Shown here piece by piece: positions 52,301-64,000 of a DNA stretch of 64,000 bases. The DNA is from Tetrahymena elliotti 4EA. Lineage: Eukaryota; Ciliophora; Oligohymenophorea; Hymenostomatida; Tetrahymenidae. Both the position numbers and the translations under genes were made by a program. The notes under the pieces are model-generated. The model was not told the origin of the DNA. It searched no databases and saw only the letters and a program-made list of their open reading frames with translations. The stretch covers positions 1,397,696 through 1,461,695 of the forward strand of contig JH720308.1 in assembly GCA_000231825.2 (NCBI GenBank). Direction: 5' to 3'. Within the stretch, counting starts at the first letter, position 1, and every line of letters starts with the position of its first letter.

Positions 52301-55300
52301 TGCTCATTTAGTAATACTGATACATTTATTCAAATAGGAGGATAATTTTCTTCTTTAACTTTACAAGCATGTATGTTTTCTAGTGTCTAATTAACAAAAA
52401 ATAATAGTTTGATAGATATTCTTCCTGTCATTTCTTTACCTGAGAGTCTACCTTATTTAAGTATCAGTGTAATTTAATCTTAGATAAATCAGTCCACCTT
52501 TTCCACTTAAGGATTAATAAAGATTATCTCCCCAAATTTCTAAGTTTAAATTACTTTAAATTAATTAACTATTTAGAATAGTATTTTTGGAGTTTCTTCA
52601 TACTTGATTTCTTCTGAATAGCAAGATTCACAACCGAAAAAAAGTGTTTAAATAGTCATAAATAATCTTAATTTCATCAACAATTAAATATCTTCATATT
52701 AGCCTATTTTAATTTATATTCAAGATGCCACTCATATTTAAGTAGATAATTTCAGCATTCAGAATTGCAACATTGTGAAACTTTTTAATTCTACTAGTAA
52801 TTTAATAGGATCTTCATTATTTTCTATTAATGGTGGAGCTATTTCAAATTTATACATAACTAATAATACAATAGCTTATACAAGTATATTACAATCTGCT
52901 TCTATTTTATCTGGTTAGGTGTATAAATCTGTTTAATCTAATAACCAACAAGGAATGGTTTAAGTCATGTCTTTAAATAACATTCAATTTTTCAATAACA
53001 CAATAATATCTTCTCCTTCTTAAGGTATAAGCTTTTATGTGGCTCAATTTGGTAACATTTAACAATAATATCTACAATTAAAAGTCAATATACAAAATTT
53101 AGTAGTGACTTAAAATTATTTCTAGTATTTTGTGATACAATCAAGCAGTAATAATAATAATAATAAAAGAAATCTTCAAGCATTTGATGATGAAAATGAT
53201 CCTATTTCTGATGAATAATTTTAGTAATATAAATCTTCAAGAATTTTACAGACTCTAGATCCACTTATTTCTTCATACTCATTCTAAAATGAAAACAGCA
53301 TTCTAGTGGTGCAATCAATTTATTTATTCAGCTTAAAATCATCTTAAATAAAAGAAAATCCTTAAATAAAACTATTAATAGCTGATCAAATTTTCTAGCT
53401 GTCAATAAGTTAATTAGATATATCATCAGCTGCAGTTTAAATATATCCAGGATTGCTAAAAATTTCTTCAGTATTTAGTAGCTTTGTATTTGAAAATTTT
53501 AATATTAACAATATTTATTCACAAAAATCATTAATTGAGATTGATTAAAAAAATATTTTTGTTGATTAATCAAACCAATAAAATTATTTACCAAATGGAA
53601 TTCAAATCACAGGTCTTAAATTCCAACAAATAAGATTCAATTTATTAACACAAGGATCTGTAGTCTCAGCTTTATAATTTGCAGATGCCAATCCATCTAT
53701 GATAACCATTTCTAACTTTATAATAAGTTAAACATAGATTGATCAGCCTTAATTCATTCCAAATTCAGTTTTATCAAATGGATTGCTAATTTAATCTTTG
53801 TAAAGCACAGTAATCTTAAAAGGTACTTAAATATCGAATTGTTAAACTTTTGTAGGTGCAAATGCAATGTTTATAAGTGCTAAGGTAATATAAATACAAG
53901 ATTCTGTCTTTGCAAATGCAAATTAGAATATAAATAACGTTAGTTAAGTAATAGTTTAAGGGGGTTTGGGAAATATTGAAGTTTATTCTTAGCTTTCTAT
54001 TTAAGGGACTTCATTTACCTAATCATTTGCTAACTATGGAGGTGCTCTATACATTATTGCTTAACAAGGCTCATAAGTAAACATTTTGGGTTCTACTTTT
54101 GCTAATAACTAATGTGCTTAAAATGGAGGAGCAATTTACTTTTTATCCTAAACGATTAACAACTCCTTCACTATAGGTGGTAATAGTGTTTTCTAGAATT
54201 GCTAAGCAGGTTTTTTTGGTGGGTGCTTTTATTTTAATGTAATATCTTAAACATAAATAAATATTTCATCTTCTACAATATCATCTTCACTAGCTAGAAA
54301 CTTTGATGTTTTATCTCTTCAACCACAAGTAAAATAAATCTATTTTATTTAAATCAATTTTTTATGAAACCTTTAATTAAACAAAAGCCATTTTTGTTAT
54401 TTATTTATGATTGATTTTATTTTAATTTAATTTCAATATTTTAAAGGGTAATTCTTGCACTCTGACTATGAGTAGTGTTAAGATTACAGGATAAAATAAT
54501 TCTAATAAGGTAGCTATTCAAGCTACTAATTTAATGGCAGCAAGTTTTAATAATGTTTAAGCTAATTTACTTTACTAATAGATCTTATAGTTTTAATATA
54601 TAAATAAGATAGAAATAAATAATAGTGTATTAGGAAATAGTTAATTTTACTAAAAAGTGATCATGGATATTTAATATTCTAATACATTATATTTAAATAA
54701 TACTATTTTAAGTTAGTCAACTTATACAAATGGATATAGATTAAAAAGTTTATATGTATTTGCAAATATTTAAGATATTATTGTTTATAATTTGACTTGT
54801 AAACTGTAGTATTGCTTAACTTGCTACACAGGAATCCTTTTCTTTTAATTTACTAAATCACTAAGCATATCAAATAGTATATTTGCTAATAATACTGCTT
54901 TCTTTGGAGGTGCACTTTATATTCATCATGACTTGCCTCCTAATACTAATATGCTGTAAAATTATTAGCTTAGTTCTAATATTATTTAGAATAGTAACTT
55001 TATAAATAATACTGCATCCTTTTGGGGAGGGGCTATTTACTTAGAATAAGTCAATTAAATCTAATTATTAAACAATTTATTCTAGCAGAATCAAGCTATG
55101 TAAGGTGCAGGTAAACATTTTTAATTAATTTTTTTAGGTTAAATAAATATATTAAATTATAAAAATAATTAGCAATATATAATGCCAACCCTCTTCACCA
55201 TTTTAACATTTTAGCTAGGAAAAATACTTTTGTAGATAATTTAGCATCTTAAGTAGGAGGTGCGATATATTCGTAGTTTTGTCTTGTTTATAGTCAAGCA

Positions 55301-58300
55301 TATTAAAGCTCTAGCTTATTTGTAAATTTGACAGACTATGATTACTATAGTTATATAACTCAAACATTTACGGGATTTACTAACACCTTTACTAATAATA
55401 AAGCTTTAATGTATGGAAATAATATTTACACTTTCCCTTAGTATGTTCGCTATTTTTATACTGAAACATAAAGTATCATAGATTTTTCAGATTAATCACC
55501 TATCTAAAGCATATTTGTTTCAAGTGGAGACCCACTCTCATAGTTATATATCATATTTGTTGATGAAGATTATAGAATAATGTAAAAGATGTATAGTATA
55601 TCAAACAATTCTCCCTATTTGTAGATTGAACTTAAAATATCTGACAATGGATTTAATTTGGAAAATAACTTAGTAATCTTTTCAAATTAAACAGGATATT
55701 TTGATGGCTCAAATTCAATAATCAATGCTCAATAACTCAATTAAACAACTTCTATCATATGCTAATCTTCATTCATAAAAAAAAATCCCCTTAGCCCATA
55801 GAATTTATTTTAAATCCCTATTTAGTTTTACCCATGCCAGCAAGGAGAAGAGCTGAATACCAGGTAATTTAATAATCATTTTTCTTATTTAATAATTCTT
55901 TTTTTTTAGCGATGGTGGTTGGAAAAGTTGCTCAAAGTGTCAAGAAGGATTTTATTCTCTCGTTCAATCTTAAAAATGCAAATTTTGTATTTATATAGAC
56001 AATTCAGATGAATAAACTGAATGCCCAGGAGGTAGTATAATCCAGTAGATTAATTAAAAATTTTTTATTTTATTAATTTACAAATTTTTTAATTGAAATA
56101 GTCTCCCACCAGGATATTGGAGATCTGATAATAAATCTGAATCTATAGTTTAATGCATAAACAATCTGTAGAATTGTATAGGTAACAGGCAAAGAGATAT
56201 TCTATCAAGAGAAACTAACTTTCCTGTTCCTTAATCAGTGGATATTGATGTAAATTGGCTTTATTTAATTTAAAAGATTGAAATTTTTTTTTAATGAAAA
56301 TTAAATTAGAATTTCTACTGTGATTAAGGTAGCTATGGAGCTTTATGTTAGGTTTGTGATGTTATGGGAAAAATTTGGGGAGAATCATACTCACATTATC
56401 AAGAATTTTCTTGCTATAAATGCAGTAACAAAGCTGTTTTATCATTTAAATTACTTTGGTCAATACTGATTTTTATTTTCATCCTGTTTTTGAGTGCAAA
56501 GAGGTAAAAGAAATTTAATAGAAATATTTTACTCTTTAATTCTATTTAAAATATGCATTTAGTGCTTACTTAGTATTCTCTAACGGTGTCTTCTCTCATG
56601 TTATGATTAAAAATAGATTCTTGTAGGGAGAATAAAAAGAAGCTGTCCATGCCATAAAATCGTTTAACCCTTCTGGAATATATTTGAAAATGATAATGAA
56701 CTATTTGCAAGTATGAATTATTTATTCAAACAAAGTAAACTTAATCATATCTTAAAATTAATAAATAGGTTATAAGTATCTTGTTAAATTTTTAACTTTC
56801 TGTTCCCAATTCTGTTTCTAATTATAATGTGAATGTTTACAATCCATTTAGTGGGATGAGCTACACCTGGGATTGCGTAATTAAAATATTCACACCTGAA
56901 ATGCCATTTAATTATTTCAGAGTCTTATGGTTTGTAATTGCTCCTCTAATAATCATTCTTCTTTTTATGGGTATTTATTACGTATTGCAAAAATATAAGT
57001 TAATGAAATATAAGATTACAATTGTTTACTCGGTTTTATGCTATCTCTTCCTCTACATATAGCTACCTATTATTAGTTCTCTTTTAGGATAAGTAAATAT
57101 TCAAATAAAAATTATTTGTTGAAAAAAATAGGATTTTTGAAAACAAAATTTATTTAATTAAACTGAAAATTTTCATTTTTTTTCATTACAATTTTCATTT
57201 TAAAACTAATTAAATAAATTTTGTTAATAGATTGCTTGCATTGAGATAGCTGGATAGAGCTATATCAAAGGAAGTACAGATAGAATTTGCTATAATGATG
57301 ATTATTACTACTATGGAATTTTCTTAATTTCGCCTTTTCTATTAATTTGGATAATTGTTTTACCAGGAATTTTATTTATGAAACTTTTCTCAATAAGAAG
57401 AAAGCTTTATTACATTAGGTCAAAAATTATACTTGGATTTTTCTATTCTGACTATAAGATGAAGTTTTATTACTGGGAAATATTTAAAATGGGGTATCGT
57501 ATATTGATCATCTTAACTGAGAATATTCTCTATGAAAAGATTCATGAGAAAGCTATGATTTTAATCTTGATAGTTTATTTCTACCAGAGAATTCACAAAA
57601 AAGTAAATAACCATTATTTAAGATTTATATATTAACTTAATCTTAAAATTTAAATTATAAAAAGTATAATCCTTACTTAACTCAAGATTTGAATAGATTA
57701 GAAAAGAAAGTTACCTAAACAGTATTAATTAGCTTTATCTTAGGTCGCTTGTCATATAATAATCCTTATACCACTATTTAATATATGTGTTTAATAACAC
57801 TAGTCATCATAAATCTTTGGTTGATTTTATATTTGATAAGAAGATTGATATATTCCTACTCCAAATAGCTAGAGCTAATTATTTCATATGTTAAAGTTTA
57901 AATATTTAGAAGGTTACCTAAAGTGGGAAAATTTTTCAAGCTCAGTGGAATATCAATTATTTAATCTTAAAATTTATGGAAAAAAGTATAAAACTATATA
58001 TGGGATTTCTTTGAAAGAAGGCAAAAGGATAGAACTGTCAAACTATTTGATTAAACTCTTTACGTCGAGTATGATGAGGAATAACAAGAAAATAATGAGC
58101 CTTGTAAATAACTTTAAATAATACCTAACTTATTTATGATAAAAAATTTATTTTATAATAAAGTGATCATCAAACAGAAACGTTTATGGGAAGAATCTCA
58201 AAGAAAATATATGCAGCAAAAATAAGAAGAGAGAACTAATAAACTCAACTACTCGTACTTTAACTAAAATCAATTTGCAGAAAGCATATAGTATTTTACT

Positions 58301-59336
58301 TTAGATTTTCTTAATTTTATTTATTTATTATTTATAAAATAGAATAGATAAAGAGTCTTTGAACATCACTTAAAATAATATGAGCCCTATGATTTCAAAC
58401 TTTAATACACCAAGATAAGACGACAAATTGCTTATGGACTAAACTTAAGTTTCACAAGTTTCTATTTTCAACTTAATGCAGTAAACACAGTACGTATTTT
58501 CTTTTCTAATTCTTAAAGTTAATGTGAAATATTTATTAATAGTGATAAAGCAAAAAAAGAAACTGCAAAAGGTAATATTGAAAATATGATAAGTAACAGA
58601 AAGTAATCAAAAGAGGAAGATATCAGTTTTTCATAAGAAAGTGAAAGATAATAAGATTTATTCTTTTTAGAAAGCAAAATAAAAGATTATTCAAGAAGAA
58701 TCAGTGATGAAATAATAGTTGATTAAGAAAGTTAGCAAGGTAAATTATTCCTAATTCATAAAAAAGTTTTCATTAATAACTTACTTGTTAACAATTAAAG
58801 TTCAAGTTAATTCTAATAATAATAATAATGATGATGATGCCTCAAACATAGATTTGGAAAAAAAGACTACAGATTAATGAATTTATTCTAAAATTTATCT
58901 AGTGGAGACAGATAGTTATTTGAAAAAAATTAATATTTATTTAACAATAAAACATCTTTGTCATCCTAAAATTTTAAATTTTTGTTTTCTTTTGTTGTAA
59001 ATTTGTAGTCTTTATCTCTACAATCTTTTGACAAAAATAAATCTAATAAAATACTTATTTTATCAAATATTTTACGTCATTAACTGACACAATAAATTGA
59101 TTTTTTTATATGTCCTTTTTTTGAATTTTTTGAAATTAATTTTTTTAATAAAATAAATACCTTTTTAAGTAAATTTCAAAAAATCATTTATAATTTAGAA
59201 GAGTAAAGATATCTATGTAATAAAAGAAGATGAAGAAAATCATTTATTAGAAGGAGCTATCGAATATTTTAGAGATTTTTAATATTTCTATGATTTATGT
59301 TTTTTATAGTATTTATTGTATTTTCTTTTAATGTGA
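46336..59336 (+). CDS. giant Cys-rich, multi-pass transmembrane protein
   Basis: Starts at ATG 46336 with a clear signal peptide (MKNFKALKIILFITFSSVYL). An N-terminal lectin-like ectodomain follows. Next is a long Cys-rich region (about 47770-51450) with furin/growth-factor-receptor-like C-x2-C modules (CLTCGNGYYLYNGKC; CNSQCLTCQQSNPNIC). After that comes a repetitive beta-helix-like region (about 51900-55500) with GGAIY/GGALYI motifs. A membrane-proximal Cys-rich segment (LPPGYWRSDN; CDQGSYGALCQVC) leads to several hydrophobic helices (about 56440-57650 and on), then a charged cytosolic tail. Large secreted-domain membrane proteins of this build are common in ciliates; function unknown. Many introns were not all resolved. 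Near the end the frame meets TGA 58878-58880 just after a 7-A run; beyond it, frames at 58850-58950 and a final exon at about 59205-59336 still look coding. The 3' end is therefore uncertain. Confidence 0.65.
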
Positions 59337-59699
59337 GAAAAATAGACTAATTTTCAAAAAAAAACAAATATCAAATAAATGAAGATTTTTTCAAAATAAC
59401 TGGTAAATTGAGAGTTATTAGCTTTTATTATTTGTTTGTTAATTATTTCCTAAATTCTAATTTGTTTAAATAGCTAAAGTTGGCTAAGAAGTAACAATAA
59501 TTAAAATATGGCCATTATTAAAAAAGATTGAAATTGATAAGTTTGAAGAAGTCATTAAATTTTATTTTAGATTTTTTGAATAAATGTTGAGTTTAACAAA
59601 TAGATATTTATTTACAACGAAATATTATTTTAACTTGAAATAATTATATAATTTTTAGTTTCACTAATTTAAAAAGATTACAGGAAAACAAAAATTTCT
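59337..59699. other. spacer between convergent genes
   Basis: About 360 bp between the end of the large membrane-protein gene (+) and the stop of the next minus-strand gene. A+T-rich, no feature recognised. Confidence 0.5.
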
Positions 59700-61211
59700 T
59701 CATTAATTTCTTGAATAGGAATAATTAAATGGAGCTAGTTTTATAATTTACCCAGGTTAATTAATAAACATGCAAAAGCGATAGTTCTAGTTTCTTTCTA
59801 TTTAGATTGTATGAACTAATGAAGTTTTTTGAGCTTGATTTAACTTTAAAAGTGTATTATTTGAGTTAGATTTCTTCTAAGGTGATTGATTATTTTTAAA
59901 TTAATTTTATTGTCTAGGAACTACTCTTAAAATGTTTTCCTTTATACAAATTTATATGCTAAAATTTAAATCTATTTTATTGTATTCTAATATTTATGAT
60001 GCATTACCATTAAATTTTAGATTATTCAGCTTTTCTAAACCCTTCATTAGAGCAAAATGATTAGAAGAGTTCATATAAAGTAATGTATCCTTATACTCAT
60101 CTTTTATTAGGCCAAAACAGATCCCTTATTTTGAGTTGCTCAATATTTTATTCTTGATGCTCACTTCAATATCATAAAATCTATCTATTAATAAGTTTTA
60201 TGAAGAATAAAATTGACAGCCTACTTAAGCCTAAACTTATTCTGGAATCTCAATTTATATGAATTAATCATATTCATTTTAGATCTGTTTAATAAGAGCA
60301 TATTCAAAATTGACTGAAGAGTTGATTTCAAACCTATCATCATAACTTCTTTAATTTATATTCTTGTTAAAACTAGGTGATGCAATAGAAGATTTCATAT
60401 CAGATGAAGATTTTTTATGATATTATTAAGGTGAACCTTATAGGGAATTTTAATTAGAGTTATACTGATGGTTAGGATCCATTTGATTCCTCTTAGTCTA
60501 CCTAAACATGCTAATTTAACTAGACTTAAAAAAAGAAACACTTTCTAAACTTTGAGATATTAATTTTTCCAATTCCAAGCCTTCTTGTATAGAAAATTGT
60601 GAAAATATTTCTTTAAATTCATTGTACTACCTTTTTAATATTTCGTTATTTTATTCTACTTATTAATATGTCTAATCAATATATTTGTCAATTTCTTTTT
60701 CCATTTATTCCAAGTTTTATTTATTTTGCTATACTTTCTCATAAAAAGCAGATGCTGAAATCATAGATAAATACTATTATTGAAGTTTTTCTCCTTAAAC
60801 ATAAATTTATTACACTTAATAAAGTGTTTTTGCTTTTGCTGATTCTATTTTTTACAGTAAATTTTGTTGAAACCTATCCCAAAACTCACCTACCATTTGC
60901 TATAATTTACTATTTTAGTGTATTTATATCTACTATTCGACTTCCTTAATTAAAATTTCATCTTAAGGTGGCCAATTTTATAATTTTTATCCTTCTTTAT
61001 ATTCTAAGGCCTATTTAATTGATATATTTTTTACAGCATTGCTTAAAGAAATACATTCCATACAAGCTAACCTCCTCAATCGATTCTAACCACTACTAGT
61101 ATTTTGATGTAGAAATATATTAGTTATTGCTTCTTAATGGATAGTACATTTTTTAAGAGCAGTTTAATCTATAATATCTTTCCATCCTAAATCTTTAGAT
61201 AAAAAAGACAT
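59700..61211 (-). CDS. coiled-coil protein with SPRY-like C-terminal region
   Basis: Intronless 503-aa frame, ATG 61209-61211 to TGA 59700-59702. An N-terminal segment with a C-x2-C pair (RRLACMECISL) is followed by an ~180-residue Gln/Glu-rich coiled coil. A Ser/Asn-rich linker comes next. The ~170-residue C-terminal domain has beta-strand-like alternation (YDIEVSIKNKILSNS, then GICFGLIKDEYKD) and ends INQPGQIIKLAPFNYSYS. The order Cys motif, coiled coil, beta domain is reminiscent of TRIM-like proteins, but no RING or complete B-box is visible. The SPRY comparison is weak. The neighbour at 61502-62707 has the same layout and strand, only 290 bp away. Function unknown, probably cytosolic. 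Confidence 0.75.
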
Positions 61212-61501
61212 GTATTGCTGCTATTGACTAAGGTAGTATTTATTATCTTTTATTGAGATTTGTAAAAAGTGAATTTAATTTGAGAAATAGTTAAAAAAGT
61301 AAAAGAAATTTATTCGTTTGAAATAAAAGATAAAAAATGTGACTTATTTAATAATCATAACAAAAATTCATAAAGAACTTTGAATAAAATAATGTCAAAC
61401 AGTTTACAAAAATTCAGAAAGACAATCTAAAAATAATAACAAAAAAACACTAAATAATTTAATAGAAATTTGAATTAATAATAAATTCATTCATTATCTG
61501 A

Positions 61502-62707
61502 TCAATATGAGCTTTCTTCGGCTTTAACTAATGTAAAATCAAAGTTTTGAGATTGATTCAACACAAAAAAGCAATATTATTAATTCTCTGACAACAATTC
61601 TTCCTCTTTGATCTGTTTGAGAATGTTTGAGGATTACTTGTCTGCTGTTAATAATTTGCAATAGCTTTTACTAATATTAAACTTAAAAATTAAGTTCAAG
61701 CTTTCTCCATGAAGGGTGCTAATATCCTACCCATATTCAACAAAATTCAACCCTTTATAATCAGTTTTTGGATTAAAAACTTTTTGAAACTTAGTGGAGT
61801 CATATAAAGGCTAATCTCTTTTTGAAAAATCTCCTATTCCCAAGCTAAAGGTGGTATCTTTATTGTAATTAGCAATTCTTATTTCAAACTTGTAAGTTTT
61901 TTTATTATCAAGAACTTAGCTGATAGATTAACATATCAACTTTTTAGCTTAGACTTACCTTATTATTAATTATGTGGTAAATTAATTCCTGTTTATTTGA
62001 AAATTTACAAATTATTTTTGAAATTTGTCTAACAATTTGGGTTCTTCAAATTCAATACTAGTTTCAGTATATCTTCTCCCTGTACCTTAACATTTTAAGT
62101 AATCTTCTCTCTAGATTGAGGGAACAAAACTTTGAACCATTTAGCCATTGTCTTTTTTCTCAAATGAGATTTTCTTAATGCCTTCTATAATTTTCTTGCT
62201 TAATTTTTCGGAATAGTCAGTTCTAAAGGTTGCTAACTTATCGATGTAAAGTTTAGTTTTTTTTTATATTTCTTCAGTATTCCATTAAGACTTAGCATAA
62301 ACACTCTCAATTATTTGGCAGAATTTCTAATGTAGCTCATCATATGTCTATGAATCTTCGAAACATTATCTAATTTAATCACAATTTGTTATATTTGTGT
62401 AAGTCTCTTTCATTTCATCTCCTTTTACTTTAATGTCTTCAACTAATTAAACTCCGTCTCTCCTCACTTTATCTATTTCATTATCTAACTTTGATTATAA
62501 TTAGTCAAAAAATTCATTTATTTCTTAATCATATATTAGTTCTTCTGTTGTCTTTATAGCCTTTAACACGTTAGCTTCAATTTTAAGATCAAGCTCAGGA
62601 AATCTATGAAGCTTCTCATTTTCTTGAGCTTTTAAAGCCTTAATGAGTGGGATAACTTTCCAATCTTCATACTGGCGTTCAGTAACACAGTATGCACAGC
62701 CAAACAT
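61502..62707 (-). CDS. coiled-coil protein with SPRY-like C-terminal domain
   Basis: Intronless 401-aa frame, ATG 62705-62707 to TGA 61502-61504. The N-terminus MFGCAYCVTERQYEDW carries a C-x2-C pair. A charged helical region follows (about residues 60-210), then a C-terminal domain with TYKFEIRIANYN, FSLGIGDFS and LNLIFKFNI segments that suggest a SPRY-like or related beta-sandwich. The stretch at about 61920-62035 looks like an intron by composition and has GTAAAT and CAG signals, but the frame is open straight through and in register, so I kept it as coding. No RING or clear zinc site was found. It probably forms a divergent tandem pair with 59700-61211. Confidence 0.75.
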
Positions 62708-64000
62708 GTTTTTTTAATCAGTTTTTTATTTTTTGCTTTTTAAAAAAATGAATTAAAGCTGCTAACTTTCATGGCCTGGTAAATCACAACCATTTATGAT
62801 GTAATTATTTCTAGTGAAATTATTGACAGATTCAATATTACCTTAGTTACTTGTTGGTGTATAGAATGATTACGACATTTATTTATTTTTATGATTTTGT
62901 ATTTATAAATTAAATTTTTTTGTTAATTATATGATTAAATAAAGATACCTCGCTATTAAGCAATGAATTTTCAATTAGAATATTTAATTTTTTACCTTTA
63001 TATCCTTTCAATACAAAATTTATTAGATATTATTGAATTCATAAAATCCATCATAATATGCTATAAAATTAAATTAAGGATTTCTTGATTTATATAATTT
63101 TCTTAAAAACATATTAAAGATACAAAAAAAGTATTTTTTTTTCCTTCTAATTACCACCATAAAACTTTAATTATCCTTAATCTTGAATATTTCTTAAAAA
63201 AATAAAATAAATAATATCTTTCTCTAATTTTATTTATAAATGAAATCTATGTGCTAAAGTGCTGAAGGAAAATAATTCATAAAAATTTAAACCAGAAATT
63301 TATGTTTGAGTGGTTGAGAATAGATAGAAAAATTTAATTATTAAAATTCCTTAAATATTCTAAATGACTTTCTTAGAATATTTAAGGTAAATCAAAAAGT
63401 GAATAAAAATGTAAGTTTGTATTTTTCTTCATTTTTTATATCCTGTTTCAGCTAATATGGAGGGAAAAATTTGATTTTAAAATTTAATGATACCAAAAAA
63501 AGTATTTTAATTTTTTTATTTGTTTTCTGTATTTAATCCATTTCAAGTTCAAGACAAATTTATCATTTAATCAGAAATTAATTGATAGAAAAACTTAAGA
63601 TATCTTTTGGTCTTTTCTATTTAAATTTTTTGTTAATATCAATTAAAACCAGCTTTTTGTTTTTTAAAATTCATTTTTAAAAATTTTTCATGACCAATAA
63701 TTATTTAAATAAAGAAATCTAATAATAAAATAATTTTATTTTTAATATAAAGTTAAAATAAAAAAATCCTTTCTCTGCATTAAGAATAGTATTTTTTATT
63801 ATGAAGTCAGTGCTTTTTTAAATAAATAAAAATTAAGAAAGAGATGCGCTAAATGTATTTTTGAAATATGTACTTCCACTTCTAAGAAATAAAATTTAGA
63901 AGTTTATTTACTAATCAAATGAAAAGAATAATTGGATGGTTTAAAAAATATATTAAAATTTTAATTTTTCCTAAATTTCCAAATTAATAATTTGAATCTA
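62708..64000. other. A+T-rich intergenic region to window end
   Basis: About 1.3 kb upstream of the last minus-strand gene. I see poly-A and poly-T tracts, but no frame with coding composition, RNA gene or repeat. The next gene presumably lies beyond the window. Confidence 0.55.

Noticed and set aside
61920..62035. Possible intron in the last coiled-coil gene
   Set aside because: The frame is open and in register through the whole stretch, giving a plausible continuous protein, so an intron is not required.

Overview
The window is nuclear DNA from a ciliate that reads UAA and UAG as glutamine and uses only UGA as stop. Long conserved proteins (a HECT ubiquitin ligase, ALKBH6, APC1, a potassium channel) are open only under that code, and in-frame TAA/TAG codons fall at ordinary Gln positions. 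Very high A+T, GT...AG introns of roughly 50-480 nt, the code and a non-nanochromosomal layout point to an oligohymenophorean of the Tetrahymena/Ichthyophthirius/Pseudocohnilembus kind. That placement is inference. Standard-code ORF finding breaks nearly every gene here into pieces.

Left part (1-14 kb): the end of a possible gene at the left edge, a small unknown gene (489-980), then a giant minus-strand gene (2054-12741) for a TOM1/HUWE1/UPL1-type HECT E3 ligase, and an intronless minus-strand ALKBH6-like dioxygenase (13111-14091).

Middle (14.8-31 kb): a locally duplicated, decaying block. The unit appears to be ALKBH6(-), a pseudokinase-UBC(UEV) fusion gene(+), and a transmembrane-protein gene(-). 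One fusion gene is intact (14873-16294); three further copies are broken or truncated (18781, 24681, about 29539). One ALKBH6 relic (about 23740-24350) and two full-length membrane-protein paralogues (20806-23076; 25214-27514) also lie here. The paralogues share about 440 bp with one mismatch, inside sequence that is otherwise clearly diverged, which suggests gene conversion. Two 100-N assembly gaps lie at 17379-17478 and 30842-30941.

Right part (31.5-64 kb): a cyclic-nucleotide-gated-type K+ channel with a CCHC zinc knuckle (+), a pseudokinase-TPR protein (-), APC1 of the anaphase-promoting complex (+), a very large secretory/multi-pass membrane protein with Cys-rich and beta-helix-like regions (+), and two adjacent minus-strand coiled-coil proteins with SPRY-like C-terminal regions. 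The last 1.3 kb holds no gene I can support.

The genes do not form a pathway. Two (HECT E3, APC1) are ubiquitin-system housekeeping genes and the fusion gene carries a UBC-like fold, but the arrangement looks incidental. I saw no CRISPR, rRNA or tRNA gene, and no telomeric repeats.
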